DNA of 22,408 nt, taken from an uncultured Blautia sp. (GTDB taxonomy: Bacteria; Bacillota; Clostridia; Lachnospirales; Lachnospiraceae). The number at the start of each line of letters is the position of its first letter. The stretch's first letter is position 1. The notes under the pieces are model-generated. The model did no database searches. It saw only the letters and a program-made list of their open reading frames with translations, and had not been told where the DNA came from. Positions 14,519 through 21,909 of this stretch are shown here, piece after piece. The stretch spans positions 1-22,408 of the forward strand of contig UQJE01000038.1 of assembly GCA_900541345.1 (NCBI GenBank), read 5' to 3'. Position numbers and translations under genes: made by a program.

Positions 14519-15784
14519 ATGCGAGTCGATGCGGACGATTTTGCCCGACCTTGTAGCTGCGGAAGGGAACACCACATAGATGTAAAGGAAATTTTAATTG
14601 AACCAGGAGCTGTAAAGAAATTGGAAGAGGAAATGTCAGAAGGATTTCTGAAAAATTACATTTCCCCTCTTTTAATCTGTGACACAAATACGTGCTGCTT
14701 TGCAGAAGAAGAGATGGAAGATATAAGCGACAGATGCCAGGTTCTTGTTCTGGAGGCAGAGGGGCTTCATGCAGATGAACATGCAGTAGAGATTGTGGAA
14801 AACAATATGGATGAGGATATTGATCTGATTCTGGCAGTTGGATCAGGAACCATTCATGACATCAGCCGTTTTGTTGCTCATAAATATAAAATTCCTTTTG
14901 TATCAGTACCAACTGCAGCAAGTGTGGACGGATTCGTATCCACAGTGGCAGCAATGACATGGGAAGGGGTAAAAAAGACAATTCCCTGTGCTGCCCCGCT
15001 GTGTGTCTATGCAGATACCGATATTTTTGCGAAAGCTCCGGGGCGTCTTACGGCCTCAGGTGTATCGGATTTGATGGGAAAATATATATGTCTTGCAGAC
15101 TGGAAAATTGCAAATTTGCTCACAGGAGAATATTATTGTGAATATCTGGCAGAAATGGAGGAGAAGGCTTTAAAAGCTGTAAAGGGAAGTCTTCGCGCCA
15201 TTGAGTCAGGTGAGGAGGAAGCTTGTGAGAAACTGATGTACGGTCTGATTCTTTCCGGCCTTGCCATGCAGATGGCAGGAAATTCAAGACCAGCGTCAGG
15301 AGCCGAACACCATATGTCCCATTTCTGGGAAATGGAAGTGATAAACGGACCGTTGGATGCTCTTCATGGAGAGAAGGTTTCCGTGGGAACCATGCTTGTA
15401 CTGGAAGAATATAAAAGAATTGCAAAGGCAATTTCAGAAAAACGCTGTAAAGTCACGGAATATAAAAACAGCGATGAAGAGCTTCTTCAGGAAACTTTCG
15501 GAAAAAAAGGAATCCTTGAGAAAATCAGAAAAGAAAACGAACCGGAGCTTCTGCTGGAAGTACAGTTGGATCGTTTGAAAGAGTGTCTGCCTGAAATTGC
15601 AGAGATTATAGAAAAACTTCCGGAACCGGAAGAAATGAAAGCTCTTCTTGAAAAGGCAGGCTGTCGAAGAAGCTTAAATGATATAGGACTTTCCGATAAG
15701 GATAAGGAGTTAAGCCTTCGGCTTTCCCCGTATGTGAGAAGAAGACTGACTCTTATGCGTGTAAGTAAAATGCTGGAAATATAA
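14519..15784 (+). CDS. egsA: sn-glycerol-1-phosphate dehydrogenase (AraM/EgsA type)
   Basis: Reduces dihydroxyacetone phosphate to sn-glycerol-1-phosphate, the enantiomer used in archaeal lipids and, in Bacillus, for prenylglycerol lipids. The 421-residue protein belongs to the iron-containing alcohol dehydrogenase superfamily: LILAVGSGTIHD (103-114) is the dinucleotide loop and VPTAASVDGF (130-139) follows. Metal ligands are expected at D184 (SGVSDLMGK), H264 (RPASGAEHHMSHFWE) and H283 (LHGEKVSVG), all present with the spacing of B. subtilis AraM, which is Ni-dependent. The Cys/His-containing N-terminus (PCSCGREHH, residues 11-19) precedes the domain and is a common extra in clostridial members as far as I recall. 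AGGAGG lies 10 bases before the ATG. It heads a run that next encodes an isoprenoid synthesis enzyme. Confidence 0.9.
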   Translation: MRVDADDFARPCSCGREHHIDVKEILIEPGAVKKLEEEMSEGFLKNYISPLLICDTNTCCFAEEEMEDISDRCQVLVLEAEGLHADEHAVEIVENNMDEDIDLILAVGSGTIHDISRFVAHKYKIPFVSVPTAASVDGFVSTVAAMTWEGVKKTIPCAAPLCVYADTDIFAKAPGRLTASGVSDLMGKYICLADWKIANLLTGEYYCEYLAEMEEKALKAVKGSLRAIESGEEEACEKLMYGLILSGLAMQMAGNSRPASGAEHHMSHFWEMEVINGPLDALHGEKVSVGTMLVLEEYKRIAKAISEKRCKVTEYKNSDEELLQETFGKKGILEKIRKENEPELLLEVQLDRLKECLPEIAEIIEKLPEPEEMKALLEKAGCRRSLNDIGLSDKDKELSLRLSPYVRRRLTLMRVSKMLEI

Positions 15785-15806
15785 GCGGGGCTTTGGGAGG
15801 AAAAAT

Positions 15807-16274
15807 ATGCGGGTTGGAATGGGTTATGATGTACACAGACTGACAGAAGAAAGAAAGCTGATTTTAGGCGGGGTGGAGATTCCGTGGGAAAAAGGACTTC
15901 TCGGACATTCCGATGCAGACGTTCTTGTTCATGCGGTAATGGATGCGCTTCTGGGAGCGGCAGCTCTTGGAGATATAGGAAAACACTTTCCGGATACAGA
16001 CCCGGCCTATAAGGGGATTTCCAGCATCCTTCTTCTTCGCCATGTGACAGAACTTTTAAAGAAAAATGGGTATGCGATAGGAAATGTGGATGCGACGATT
16101 ATTGCGCAGAAGCCGAAGATGGCGCCTCATATTTTAAAAATGCGTGAAAATATGGCAGAAGCAATGGGGATTTCCATTGACTGCCTCAATGTAAAGGCAA
16201 CTACAGAGGAAGGGCTTGGATTTACTGGAAGAGAAGAGGGCATTGCAGCCCAGGCAATCTGCCTTTTAGTATAA
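15807..16274 (+). CDS. ispF: 2-C-methyl-D-erythritol 2,4-cyclodiphosphate synthase
   Basis: Fifth step of the MEP isoprenoid pathway: closes CDP-methylerythritol 2-phosphate to the cyclic diphosphate with release of CMP. The 155-residue protein is of normal length for this trimeric enzyme. Zinc ligands D8, H10 (GMGYDVHRL) and H42 (GHSDADVLVHAVMDALLGA) are present, as are GDIGKHFPDTDP and KATTEEGLGFTGREEGIAA near the end. GGGAGG precedes the ATG by 9 bases. It starts 22 bases after egsA and ends 27 before cysS. In Bacillus subtilis ispD lies directly upstream in the same cluster; here ispD is absent and egsA takes that place. Confidence 0.97.
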   Translation: MRVGMGYDVHRLTEERKLILGGVEIPWEKGLLGHSDADVLVHAVMDALLGAAALGDIGKHFPDTDPAYKGISSILLLRHVTELLKKNGYAIGNVDATIIAQKPKMAPHILKMRENMAEAMGISIDCLNVKATTEEGLGFTGREEGIAAQAICLLV

Positions 16275-16301
16275 AAGAGAAGAGAGTGGAGGAAAACAGA
16301 C

Positions 16302-17711
16302 ATGAAACTTTTTAATACTCTTACAAGAAGAAAAGAAGAGTTTGTGCCTTTGGAAGAAGGAAAGGTAAAAATGTACGTATGCGGTCCGACGGTATATAAT
16401 CTGATTCACATCGGAAATGCACGTCCCATGATCGTATTTGATACGGTGCGCCGTTATATGGAATATAAGGGGTATGAAGTGAATTTCGTATCCAACTTTA
16501 CAGATGTGGACGATAAGATCATCAAAAAAGCCATTGAGGAGGGGGTAAGCGCAGAAGAGATTTCCAGCCGCTATATCGCAGAGTGTAAGAAGGATATGGA
16601 GGGAATGAATGTAAAACCTGCAACAACGCACCCGCTTGCAACTCAGGAAATCGACGGTATGATCGAGATGATCCAGACACTTGTGGATAAAGGATATGCC
16701 TATGCAGCAAAAGACGGCACAGTCTATTTCCGTGTGAAAAAATTCAAAGAATACGGAAAACTTTCACATAAAAATCTGGATGACCTGCAGTCAGGATTCC
16801 GCTCCCTTCAGGTATCCGGAGAGGAACAGAAAGAAGACCCGCTTGACTTTGTACTGTGGAAACCGAAAAAAGAAGGAGAGCCTTTCTGGACTTCACCATG
16901 GTGTGACGGACGTCCGGGCTGGCATATTGAGTGCTCCGTTATGTCCAAAAAATATCTGGGTGAGGAAATTGATATTCACGCAGGAGGCGAGGATCTTGTG
17001 TTCCCTCATCATGAAAACGAAATTGCACAGAGTGAGTGCTGCAATGGAAAGACATTTGCAAGATACTGGCTTCACAATGCCTTTTTAAATATTGACAATC
17101 GTAAAATGTCAAAATCTCTTGGAAATTTCCGGACAGTGCGGGAAATCAGCGAGCAGTATGATCTTCAGGTGCTTCGTTTCTTTATGCTGAATGCCCATTA
17201 CAGAAGTCCGTTGAATTTTAGTGCAGATTTAATGGAAGCGTCAAAAAATGCTCTGGAGCGTATTACAGAAGGTGCAGGACGCTTAAAAGACAGAAAGGAA
17301 AATGCGGTTGTCTCAGAGCTTCTGGAGGAAGAAAAAACACTTCTCTCTGAGGCAGAAGGCTTCACTTCAAAATTTGAGACTGCAATGGAAGACGATTTTA
17401 ATACAGCAGATGCTCTGGCAGCAATTTTTGAGCTTGTAAAATTTGCAAACACAAATGTAACAGAAAAAAGCAGCGCTGCTTTTGCAGAAGCACTGCTCTC
17501 TCAGCTTGTGAAACTTTCTGATGTTCTGGGACTTAAAGTGATCAAAAAAGAAGAAATTCTGGATAAAGAGATTGAGGCGCTCATTGAAGAACGTCAGGAA
17601 GCCAGAAAGGCAAAGAATTTTGCAAGGGCAGATGAGATCAGAGACGAACTTCTGGAAAAGGGAATTATTCTTAAGGATACCCGGGAAGGTGTAAAATGGA
17701 AACGGGCTTAA
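16302..17711 (+). CDS. cysS: Cysteine--tRNA ligase
   Basis: Charges tRNA-Cys with cysteine. The 469-residue class I synthetase shows the HIGH variant HIGN (36-39), a zinc-binding set beginning with C28 in MYVCGPTVYN and continuing with WHIECSVMSKKYLG and HHENEIAQSEC, and KMSKS (268-272). The C-terminal DALR-like anticodon region (about 350-440) and the terminal RADEIRDELLEKGIILKDTREGVKW are typical of the enzyme. AGTGGAGG precedes the ATG by about 10 bases. The last 16 bases overlap the start of mrnC, in a different frame, so the two are translationally linked. Confidence 0.97.
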   Translation: MKLFNTLTRRKEEFVPLEEGKVKMYVCGPTVYNLIHIGNARPMIVFDTVRRYMEYKGYEVNFVSNFTDVDDKIIKKAIEEGVSAEEISSRYIAECKKDMEGMNVKPATTHPLATQEIDGMIEMIQTLVDKGYAYAAKDGTVYFRVKKFKEYGKLSHKNLDDLQSGFRSLQVSGEEQKEDPLDFVLWKPKKEGEPFWTSPWCDGRPGWHIECSVMSKKYLGEEIDIHAGGEDLVFPHHENEIAQSECCNGKTFARYWLHNAFLNIDNRKMSKSLGNFRTVREISEQYDLQVLRFFMLNAHYRSPLNFSADLMEASKNALERITEGAGRLKDRKENAVVSELLEEEKTLLSEAEGFTSKFETAMEDDFNTADALAAIFELVKFANTNVTEKSSAAFAEALLSQLVKLSDVLGLKVIKKEEILDKEIEALIEERQEARKAKNFARADEIRDELLEKGIILKDTREGVKWKRA

Positions 17712-18145
17712 AGAATCTGAAAGAAGTATTTGGCTTAAAAGATATGGATTTACGGACATACTCCCCTCTGACTCTGGCATATATCGGGGATGGAGTGTAT
17801 GAGCTGATTGTGCGCACCGTTCTTGTAAAGAGAGGAAACTGTCCCGTAAATCGCCTCCATAAGCAGGCAAGCAGCCTTGTAAAGGCTGCCTCACAGTCTG
17901 CTATGATGGAAGTGCTGGAACCCATGCTGACGGAAGAAGAAGCAGGTGTGTACAGAAGAGGCAGAAATGCCCACTCTCCTACAATGGCAAAACATGCCAC
18001 TATGTCAGATTACAGGAGAGCTACCGGATTTGAGGCACTTATAGGTTATCTATACCTGAAAGAAGATTTTACACGTATGACAGAGCTTGTTCATGCAGGA
18101 CTGACTGCGCAGGAACAGGGAATTAAGGAGAAAACGAAAAAATGA
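17696..18145 (+). CDS. mrnC: Mini-ribonuclease III
   Basis: Ribonuclease III-type nuclease without a double-stranded RNA-binding domain; in B. subtilis it trims the 5' and 3' ends of 23S rRNA precursors. The 149-residue product has the short RNase III fold: LTLAYIGDGVYELIVRTVLV (26-45), with catalytic D32, then LHKQASSLVKAASQSAMM and VYRRGRNAHSPTMAKHATMSDYRRATGFEALIGYLYL, which carries the second acidic cluster (E at FEALIGYLYL). The start codon lies inside the end of cysS, with GGGAAGG upstream. The last four bases (ATGA) overlap the start of rlmB. Its position between cysS and rlmB matches the B. subtilis order. Confidence 0.94.
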   Translation: METGLKNLKEVFGLKDMDLRTYSPLTLAYIGDGVYELIVRTVLVKRGNCPVNRLHKQASSLVKAASQSAMMEVLEPMLTEEEAGVYRRGRNAHSPTMAKHATMSDYRRATGFEALIGYLYLKEDFTRMTELVHAGLTAQEQGIKEKTKK

Positions 18146-18879
18146 GCGAACAGATCGAAGGACGCAATGCGGTAATGGAAGCTTTTCGTGCTGGAAGATG
18201 TGTGGACAAGCTGTTTATTCTGGACGGCTGTCAGGACGGACCGGTGCGAAGCATTGCAAGAGAGGCAAGAAAACACGATACAATTATAAATTTCGTTCCG
18301 AAAGAACGGCTGGATCAGTTAAGCGAGACAGGTGCGCATCAGGGTGTCATTGCTCAGGTGGCAGCATATGAGTATGCAGAGGTGGAAGACATTTTGAAAA
18401 AGGCAGAGGAAAAAGGAGAGCCGCCTTTTATTTTCCTTCTTGACGGAATTGAAGATCCGCATAATCTGGGTGCGATTATCCGTACAGCCAACCTGGCAGG
18501 TGCGCACGGAGTGATCATTCCAAAACGCCGGGCAGTGGGACTTACCTCTACAGTAGCAAAAACATCTGCAGGGGCGCTAAACTATACGCCTGTGGCAAAG
18601 GTGACAAATCTTGGAAAGACGATTGATGAATTAAAAGAAAAAGGAATCTGGTTTGCATGTGCAGACATGGGTGGAGAAACCATGTATCGTTTGAATCTTA
18701 CAGGTCCGATGGGGCTTGTGATCGGAAATGAGGGAGAGGGCGTCAGCCGCCTGATCCGGGAAAAATGCGATTATATTGCTTCGATTCCCATGAAAGGAGA
18801 GATTGATTCTCTCAACGCATCTGTGGCTGCAGGAGTACTTGCATATGAGATTGTAAGACAGCGTCTGGCAGCAAAATAA
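18142..18879 (+). CDS. rlmB: 23S rRNA (guanosine-2'-O-)-methyltransferase RlmB-type (SpoU/TrmH family)
   Basis: SPOUT-class methyltransferase that methylates a ribose in domain V of 23S rRNA (G2251 in E. coli). The 245-residue protein has an N-terminal substrate-binding domain (1-75, with EGRNAVMEAF and HQGVIAQV) and the C-terminal SpoU domain with its three motifs: DGIEDPHNLGAIIRTANLAG, GLVIGNEGEGVSRLI and IPMKGEIDSLNASVAAGVLAYE, which form the knotted SAM site. Translation is coupled to mrnC by a four-base overlap, with AAGGAG upstream. Both neighbours act on 23S rRNA, so the overlap also links function. Distinguishing RlmB from other TrmH-like 2'-O-methyltransferases by sequence alone is not certain, but synteny supports it. 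Confidence 0.93.
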   Translation: MSEQIEGRNAVMEAFRAGRCVDKLFILDGCQDGPVRSIAREARKHDTIINFVPKERLDQLSETGAHQGVIAQVAAYEYAEVEDILKKAEEKGEPPFIFLLDGIEDPHNLGAIIRTANLAGAHGVIIPKRRAVGLTSTVAKTSAGALNYTPVAKVTNLGKTIDELKEKGIWFACADMGGETMYRLNLTGPMGLVIGNEGEGVSRLIREKCDYIASIPMKGEIDSLNASVAAGVLAYEIVRQRLAAK

Positions 18880-18907
18880 GACGGATCAGAAGGACAACGG
18901 AGGCAGA

Positions 18908-19489
18908 ATGAGCCGGTACGACAATATAAAAGACGAGGAACTGATTGCCCGATTCCGAGAAGGGGAGGAGGGCATATCGGATTACCTTATGGAGAAATAT
19001 AAGGAACTGGTGCGGAAAAAGGCAAGAGCCATGTTTCTCATAGGAGGAGATACAGACGATCTGATCCAGGAGGGGATGATCGGGCTTTTTAAGGCGGTGC
19101 GGGATTATCAGCCGGATAAAGAAGCGTCTTTTCATACGTTTGCGAGGCTCTGTATAGACAGACAGATGTATAATGCCATTCAAAATTCCAACAGGCAAAA
19201 ACATCAGCCTTTAAATTCCTATGTTTCTTTAAGCCATGAAGATGAAGAAGGGAATTTCGAAGATTTCCATATGGAAAATCCGGAATCCATTCTTATTGAT
19301 CAGGAAAATGCGGAAAATTTAAGAGAAGAAATCAAGCAGTGTTTAAGCTCTATGGAGAATCGAGTGCTTGACTGCTATCTGGATGGAAACAGTTATCAGC
19401 AGATTGGAGAGCTTCTCGGAAAATCACCGAAATCTGTTGATAATGCAATGAGACGTATCCGCACAAAGATTAAAAAATTTTCCTGCTAA
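18908..19489 (+). CDS. sigH: RNA polymerase sporulation sigma factor SigH-type
   Basis: Sigma-70 family factor that in Bacillus and clostridia starts the sporulation and stationary-phase programme. The 193 residues include region 2 (YLMEKYKELVRKKARAMFLIGGDTDDLIQEGMIGLFKAVRDY, then FHTFARLCIDRQMYNAIQ, the -10 and melting part) and region 4 (LDCYLDGNSYQQIGELLGKSPKSVDNAMRRIRTKI, a helix-turn-helix that reads -35). The B. subtilis protein is slightly longer (about 218 aa). The start has GGAGG 6 bases upstream. It begins 28 bases after rlmB. In B. subtilis yacP (an NYN-domain gene) stands between rlmB and sigH; here it is missing. Nothing in the spacing suggests an independent promoter, though one inside rlmB cannot be excluded. 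Confidence 0.92.
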   Translation: MSRYDNIKDEELIARFREGEEGISDYLMEKYKELVRKKARAMFLIGGDTDDLIQEGMIGLFKAVRDYQPDKEASFHTFARLCIDRQMYNAIQNSNRQKHQPLNSYVSLSHEDEEGNFEDFHMENPESILIDQENAENLREEIKQCLSSMENRVLDCYLDGNSYQQIGELLGKSPKSVDNAMRRIRTKIKKFSC

Positions 19490-19492
19490 GTG

Positions 19493-19521
19493 TTGACAAT
19501 AGAATAAAATTCTGATAACAT
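19493..19521 (+). promoter_or_regulatory. Promoter of tRNA-Thr
   Basis: TTGACA (19493-19498), 17-base spacer, TAACAT (19516-19521) preceded by TGA, so it is also an extended -10. The spacer contains AGAAT/ATTCT, a short inverted repeat (19501-19513). Predicted +1 near 19528, leaving a leader of about 34 bases that holds a CGGCA/TGCCG hairpin (19535-19550). Confidence 0.7.
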
Positions 19522-19561
19522 AATCAACTGTGAGCGGCATCATGCTGCCGTGAACAGAGAT

Positions 19562-19633
19562 GCTGATGTGGCTCAGAGGTAGAGCACTTCCTTGGTAAGG
19601 AAGGGGTCACGGGTTCAATTCCCGTCATCAGCT
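19562..19633 (+). tRNA. tRNA-Thr (anticodon GGU)
   Basis: A complete cloverleaf can be drawn. Acceptor GCTGATG (19562-19568) pairs with CATCAGC (19626-19632), with discriminator T at 19633. The D-arm is GCTCAGAGGTAGAGC, the anticodon arm CTTCC-TTGGTAA-GGAAG with anticodon GGT, and the T-arm CGGGTTCAATTCCCG. GGU reads ACU and ACC (Thr). The CCA end is not encoded and must be added after transcription. CTCTTTTTTT follows directly. Confidence 0.96.
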
Positions 19634-19668
19634 CTTTTTTTGTACCATAAATTTTAGGAGGGACAGAG

Positions 19669-21345
19669 ATGGAGAACGAAACGGTTTCAAAAAATTTTAT
19701 TGAAAACATCATTGATAAAGACTTGGCAGAGGGTGTTTACGACACAGTACACACACGTTTCCCGCCGGAACCAAATGGCTATCTGCATATTGGACATGCA
19801 AAGTCCATTCTTTTGAACTACGGTCTTGCAAAGGAGTACAACGGAAAATTTAATATGCGTTTTGATGATACAAACCCTACAAAAGAGAAGATAGAGTTTG
19901 TAGAATCCATCAAAGAAGATATTAAATGGCTGGGAGCAGACTGGGAAGACAGACTGTTTTTCGCATCTGATTATTTTGAGCAGATGTATGAGGCTGCCGT
20001 AAAACTTATTAAAAAGGGGAAAGCTTTTGTATGTGACTTAAATGCAGAAGAAATCCGCCAGTACAGAGGAACACTTACTGAACCGGGAAAAGAAAGCCCT
20101 TACCGCAACAGAAGTGTTGAGGAAAATCTGCAGCTTTTCGAGGAAATGAGAGAAGGCAAATATGGAGACGGAGAAAAGGTACTTCGTGCTAAAATTGATA
20201 TGGCTTCTCCAAATATGAATATGCGTGACCCGGTTATTTACCGTGTAGCTCATATGACACATCACAATACTGGTGACAAATGGTGCATTTACCCGATGTA
20301 TGACTTTGCACATCCAATCGAGGATGCCATTGAAGGAATTACACACTCCATTTGTACACTGGAATTTGAAGACCACAGACCGCTTTATGACTGGGTGGTA
20401 AGGGAACTGGAATATCCGCATCCTCCAAAGCAGATTGAGTTTGCAAAACTGTATCTTACAAATGTGGTAACAGGAAAAAGATATATTAAAAAACTGGTAG
20501 AAGATGGAATTGTAGACGGATGGGATGATCCGAGACTCGTATCTATTGCAGCTCTGCGCCGCCGCGGCTTTACACCGGAATCTATTAAAATGTTTGTAGA
20601 TCTTTGCGGTGTGTCAAAAGCAAACAGCTCTGTAGATTACGCAATGCTGGAGTACTGTATTCGTGAGGATCTGAAATTAAAACGTCCTCGCCTTATGGCA
20701 GTTCTCGACCCAATTAAGCTTGTAATTGATAATTATCCGGAAGGACAGGTGGAATATCTGGAAGCTCCGAATAATATGGAAAATGAAACTCTCGGAAGCC
20801 GTAAGATTCCATTTGGAAAAGAACTTTATATTGAGAGAGAAGACTTTATGATCGATCCTCCGAAAAAATATAAGAGATTGTTTGTGGGAACAGAAGTGCG
20901 CTTAATGAACGCTTATTTTGTGACATGTACAGGTTATGAGACGAATGAAGACGGCACAGTGAGCGCTGTTCATTGTACTTACGACCCGGAGACAAAGGGC
21001 GGAAACGCACCGGACGGAAGAAAAGTAAAAGGAACCATTCATTGGGTGGAGGCTTCCAATGCAGGAAAAGCCGAAGTACGTCTTTACGAAAATATTGTAG
21101 ACGAAGAAAAAGGCGTGTATAATAAAGAAGATGGTTCTCTGAATGTGAATCCAAATTCTCTTACAAAAGTAACGGGATATGTTGAGCCGTCTCTTATGGA
21201 GGCAAAAGGATATGACAGTTATCAGTTTGTACGCAATGGATTTTTCTGCGCTGACATTCATGATTCCAAAGAGGGAGCGCCGGTATTTAACCGTATCGTA
21301 TCTCTGAAGAGCTCCTTTAAGCTGCCGAAGCCTGAGGAAATGTGA
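19669..21345 (+). CDS. glnS: Glutamine--tRNA ligase
   Basis: Charges tRNA-Gln directly with glutamine. The 558-residue length is close to E. coli GlnRS (554). It shows PPEPNGYLHIGHAKSILLNY with HIGH at 40-43, then FDDTNPTKEK, YRNRSVEENL and the GlnRS-specific run HSICTLEFEDHRPLYDWV (226-243). The C-terminal beta-barrels follow (RRGFTPESIKMF, KIPFGKELYIEREDF, YNKEDGSLNVNP). The KMSKS loop is changed: residues 267-271 read VTGKR where E. coli has MSKR. GGAGGG lies 8 bases before the ATG. Only 35 bases separate it from the tRNA-Thr gene, with a T7 run but no separate promoter that I can support, so it may be expressed from the tRNA promoter. Presence of GlnRS suggests the cell can charge Gln directly, although a GatCAB route elsewhere in the genome is not excluded. 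Confidence 0.96.
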   Translation: MENETVSKNFIENIIDKDLAEGVYDTVHTRFPPEPNGYLHIGHAKSILLNYGLAKEYNGKFNMRFDDTNPTKEKIEFVESIKEDIKWLGADWEDRLFFASDYFEQMYEAAVKLIKKGKAFVCDLNAEEIRQYRGTLTEPGKESPYRNRSVEENLQLFEEMREGKYGDGEKVLRAKIDMASPNMNMRDPVIYRVAHMTHHNTGDKWCIYPMYDFAHPIEDAIEGITHSICTLEFEDHRPLYDWVVRELEYPHPPKQIEFAKLYLTNVVTGKRYIKKLVEDGIVDGWDDPRLVSIAALRRRGFTPESIKMFVDLCGVSKANSSVDYAMLEYCIREDLKLKRPRLMAVLDPIKLVIDNYPEGQVEYLEAPNNMENETLGSRKIPFGKELYIEREDFMIDPPKKYKRLFVGTEVRLMNAYFVTCTGYETNEDGTVSAVHCTYDPETKGGNAPDGRKVKGTIHWVEASNAGKAEVRLYENIVDEEKGVYNKEDGSLNVNPNSLTKVTGYVEPSLMEAKGYDSYQFVRNGFFCADIHDSKEGAPVFNRIVSLKSSFKLPKPEEM

Positions 21346-21375
21346 GCGTTCAGAGCTTTTGAAGTTCTGAGCGCT
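21345..21375 (+). other. Hairpin after glnS
   Basis: AGCGTTCAGA (21345-21354) pairs with TCTGAGCGCT (21366-21375), with one G-U pair and an 11-base loop. It overlaps the last base of the glnS stop. No T-run follows, so it is a poor terminator; it may stabilise the glnS 3' end or lie in the ferredoxin leader. Confidence 0.5.
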
Positions 21376-21389
21376 TCATATAAAGACCA

Positions 21390-21405
21390 GGGTGACAAAA
21401 CACCC
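21390..21405 (+). other. Short hairpin in the ferredoxin leader
   Basis: GGGTG (21390-21394) pairs with CACCC (21401-21405) around ACAAAA, 20 bases before the ferredoxin ribosome site. No function is known to me; no convincing promoter is seen in 21346-21438 (a TATAAA at 21379-21384 has no matching -35). Confidence 0.4.
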
Positions 21406-21438
21406 AAAACAAAAGAATATATGTGGAGGGCACAACAA

Positions 21439-21831
21439 ATGAAAAGATTAAACGTGGCAAAGAAAGATGCATGTATGGCATGCAAAGCTTGTGAAGTTGC
21501 CTGTTCAGAGGCTTTTTACAAGGAGTTCAAAGAAGAGTATTCCTGTATACATATTGAGGTGAAAAAAGACGGTGTGACACCGAAGCCTGCAACATGTGTA
21601 CAGTGCGGCAAATGTGCTGCAGCCTGTCCGGAAGGCGCAATCACTCAGAATGCAAAGGGTGTATACATGATCAACAAGAAAAAATGTATCGGCTGTGGCA
21701 AATGTGTGGAAGCATGTCCGTTTGGCGTAATGGTAAAAGCAGAAGACAAAGAATATGCAAGCAAATGTATTGCATGTGGAATCTGCGTAAAAGCCTGTCC
21801 TGCAGATGTGCTGGAAATTAAAGAAGCATAA
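21439..21831 (+). CDS. Four-cluster 4Fe-4S ferredoxin (HycB/CooF-like)
   Basis: A 130-residue cytosolic electron carrier or electron-transfer subunit. Four CxxCxxCxxxC motifs are visible: residues 12/15/18/22, 53/56/59/63, 83/86/89/93 and 110/113/116/120, enough for four [4Fe-4S] clusters, and the last three are followed by Pro as is usual. One more Cys is at 36. This layout is that of the electron-transfer subunits paired with hydrogenases, CO dehydrogenases or formate dehydrogenases, but no partner gene lies near, so it probably serves as a free ferredoxin. An ATG at 21421 is in frame, but it precedes the ribosome site; GGAGGG (21425-21430) is 8 bases before the ATG at 21439. It is convergent with the acidic membrane-anchored gene and shares a terminator with it. 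Confidence 0.92.
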   Translation: MKRLNVAKKDACMACKACEVACSEAFYKEFKEEYSCIHIEVKKDGVTPKPATCVQCGKCAAACPEGAITQNAKGVYMINKKKCIGCGKCVEACPFGVMVKAEDKEYASKCIACGICVKACPADVLEIKEA

Positions 21832-21855
21832 AATTATATAATAAAAAGTATAAAA

Positions 21856-21906
21856 AATGAGGGTATCGCTCAACCATCTGATTGATGATTCTGCGATACC
21901 CTCATT
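21856..21906. terminator. Bidirectional terminator between ferredoxin and acidic protein genes
   Basis: AATGAGGGTATCGC (21856-21869) and GCGATACCCTCATT (21893-21906) are a perfect 14-bp repeat with a 23-base loop that itself holds CATC/GATG. On the minus strand T6 follows the stem, making a good terminator for the 21910-22320 gene; on the plus strand the T content after the stem is weaker. Confidence 0.88.
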
Positions 21907-21909
21907 AAA

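Noticed and set aside
19501..19550. Inverted repeats AGAAT/ATTCT and CGGCA/TGCCG before the tRNA as a sigH terminator
   Set aside because: Both are short and no T-run follows; the first lies in the promoter spacer. They were left as notes in the tRNA promoter entry.
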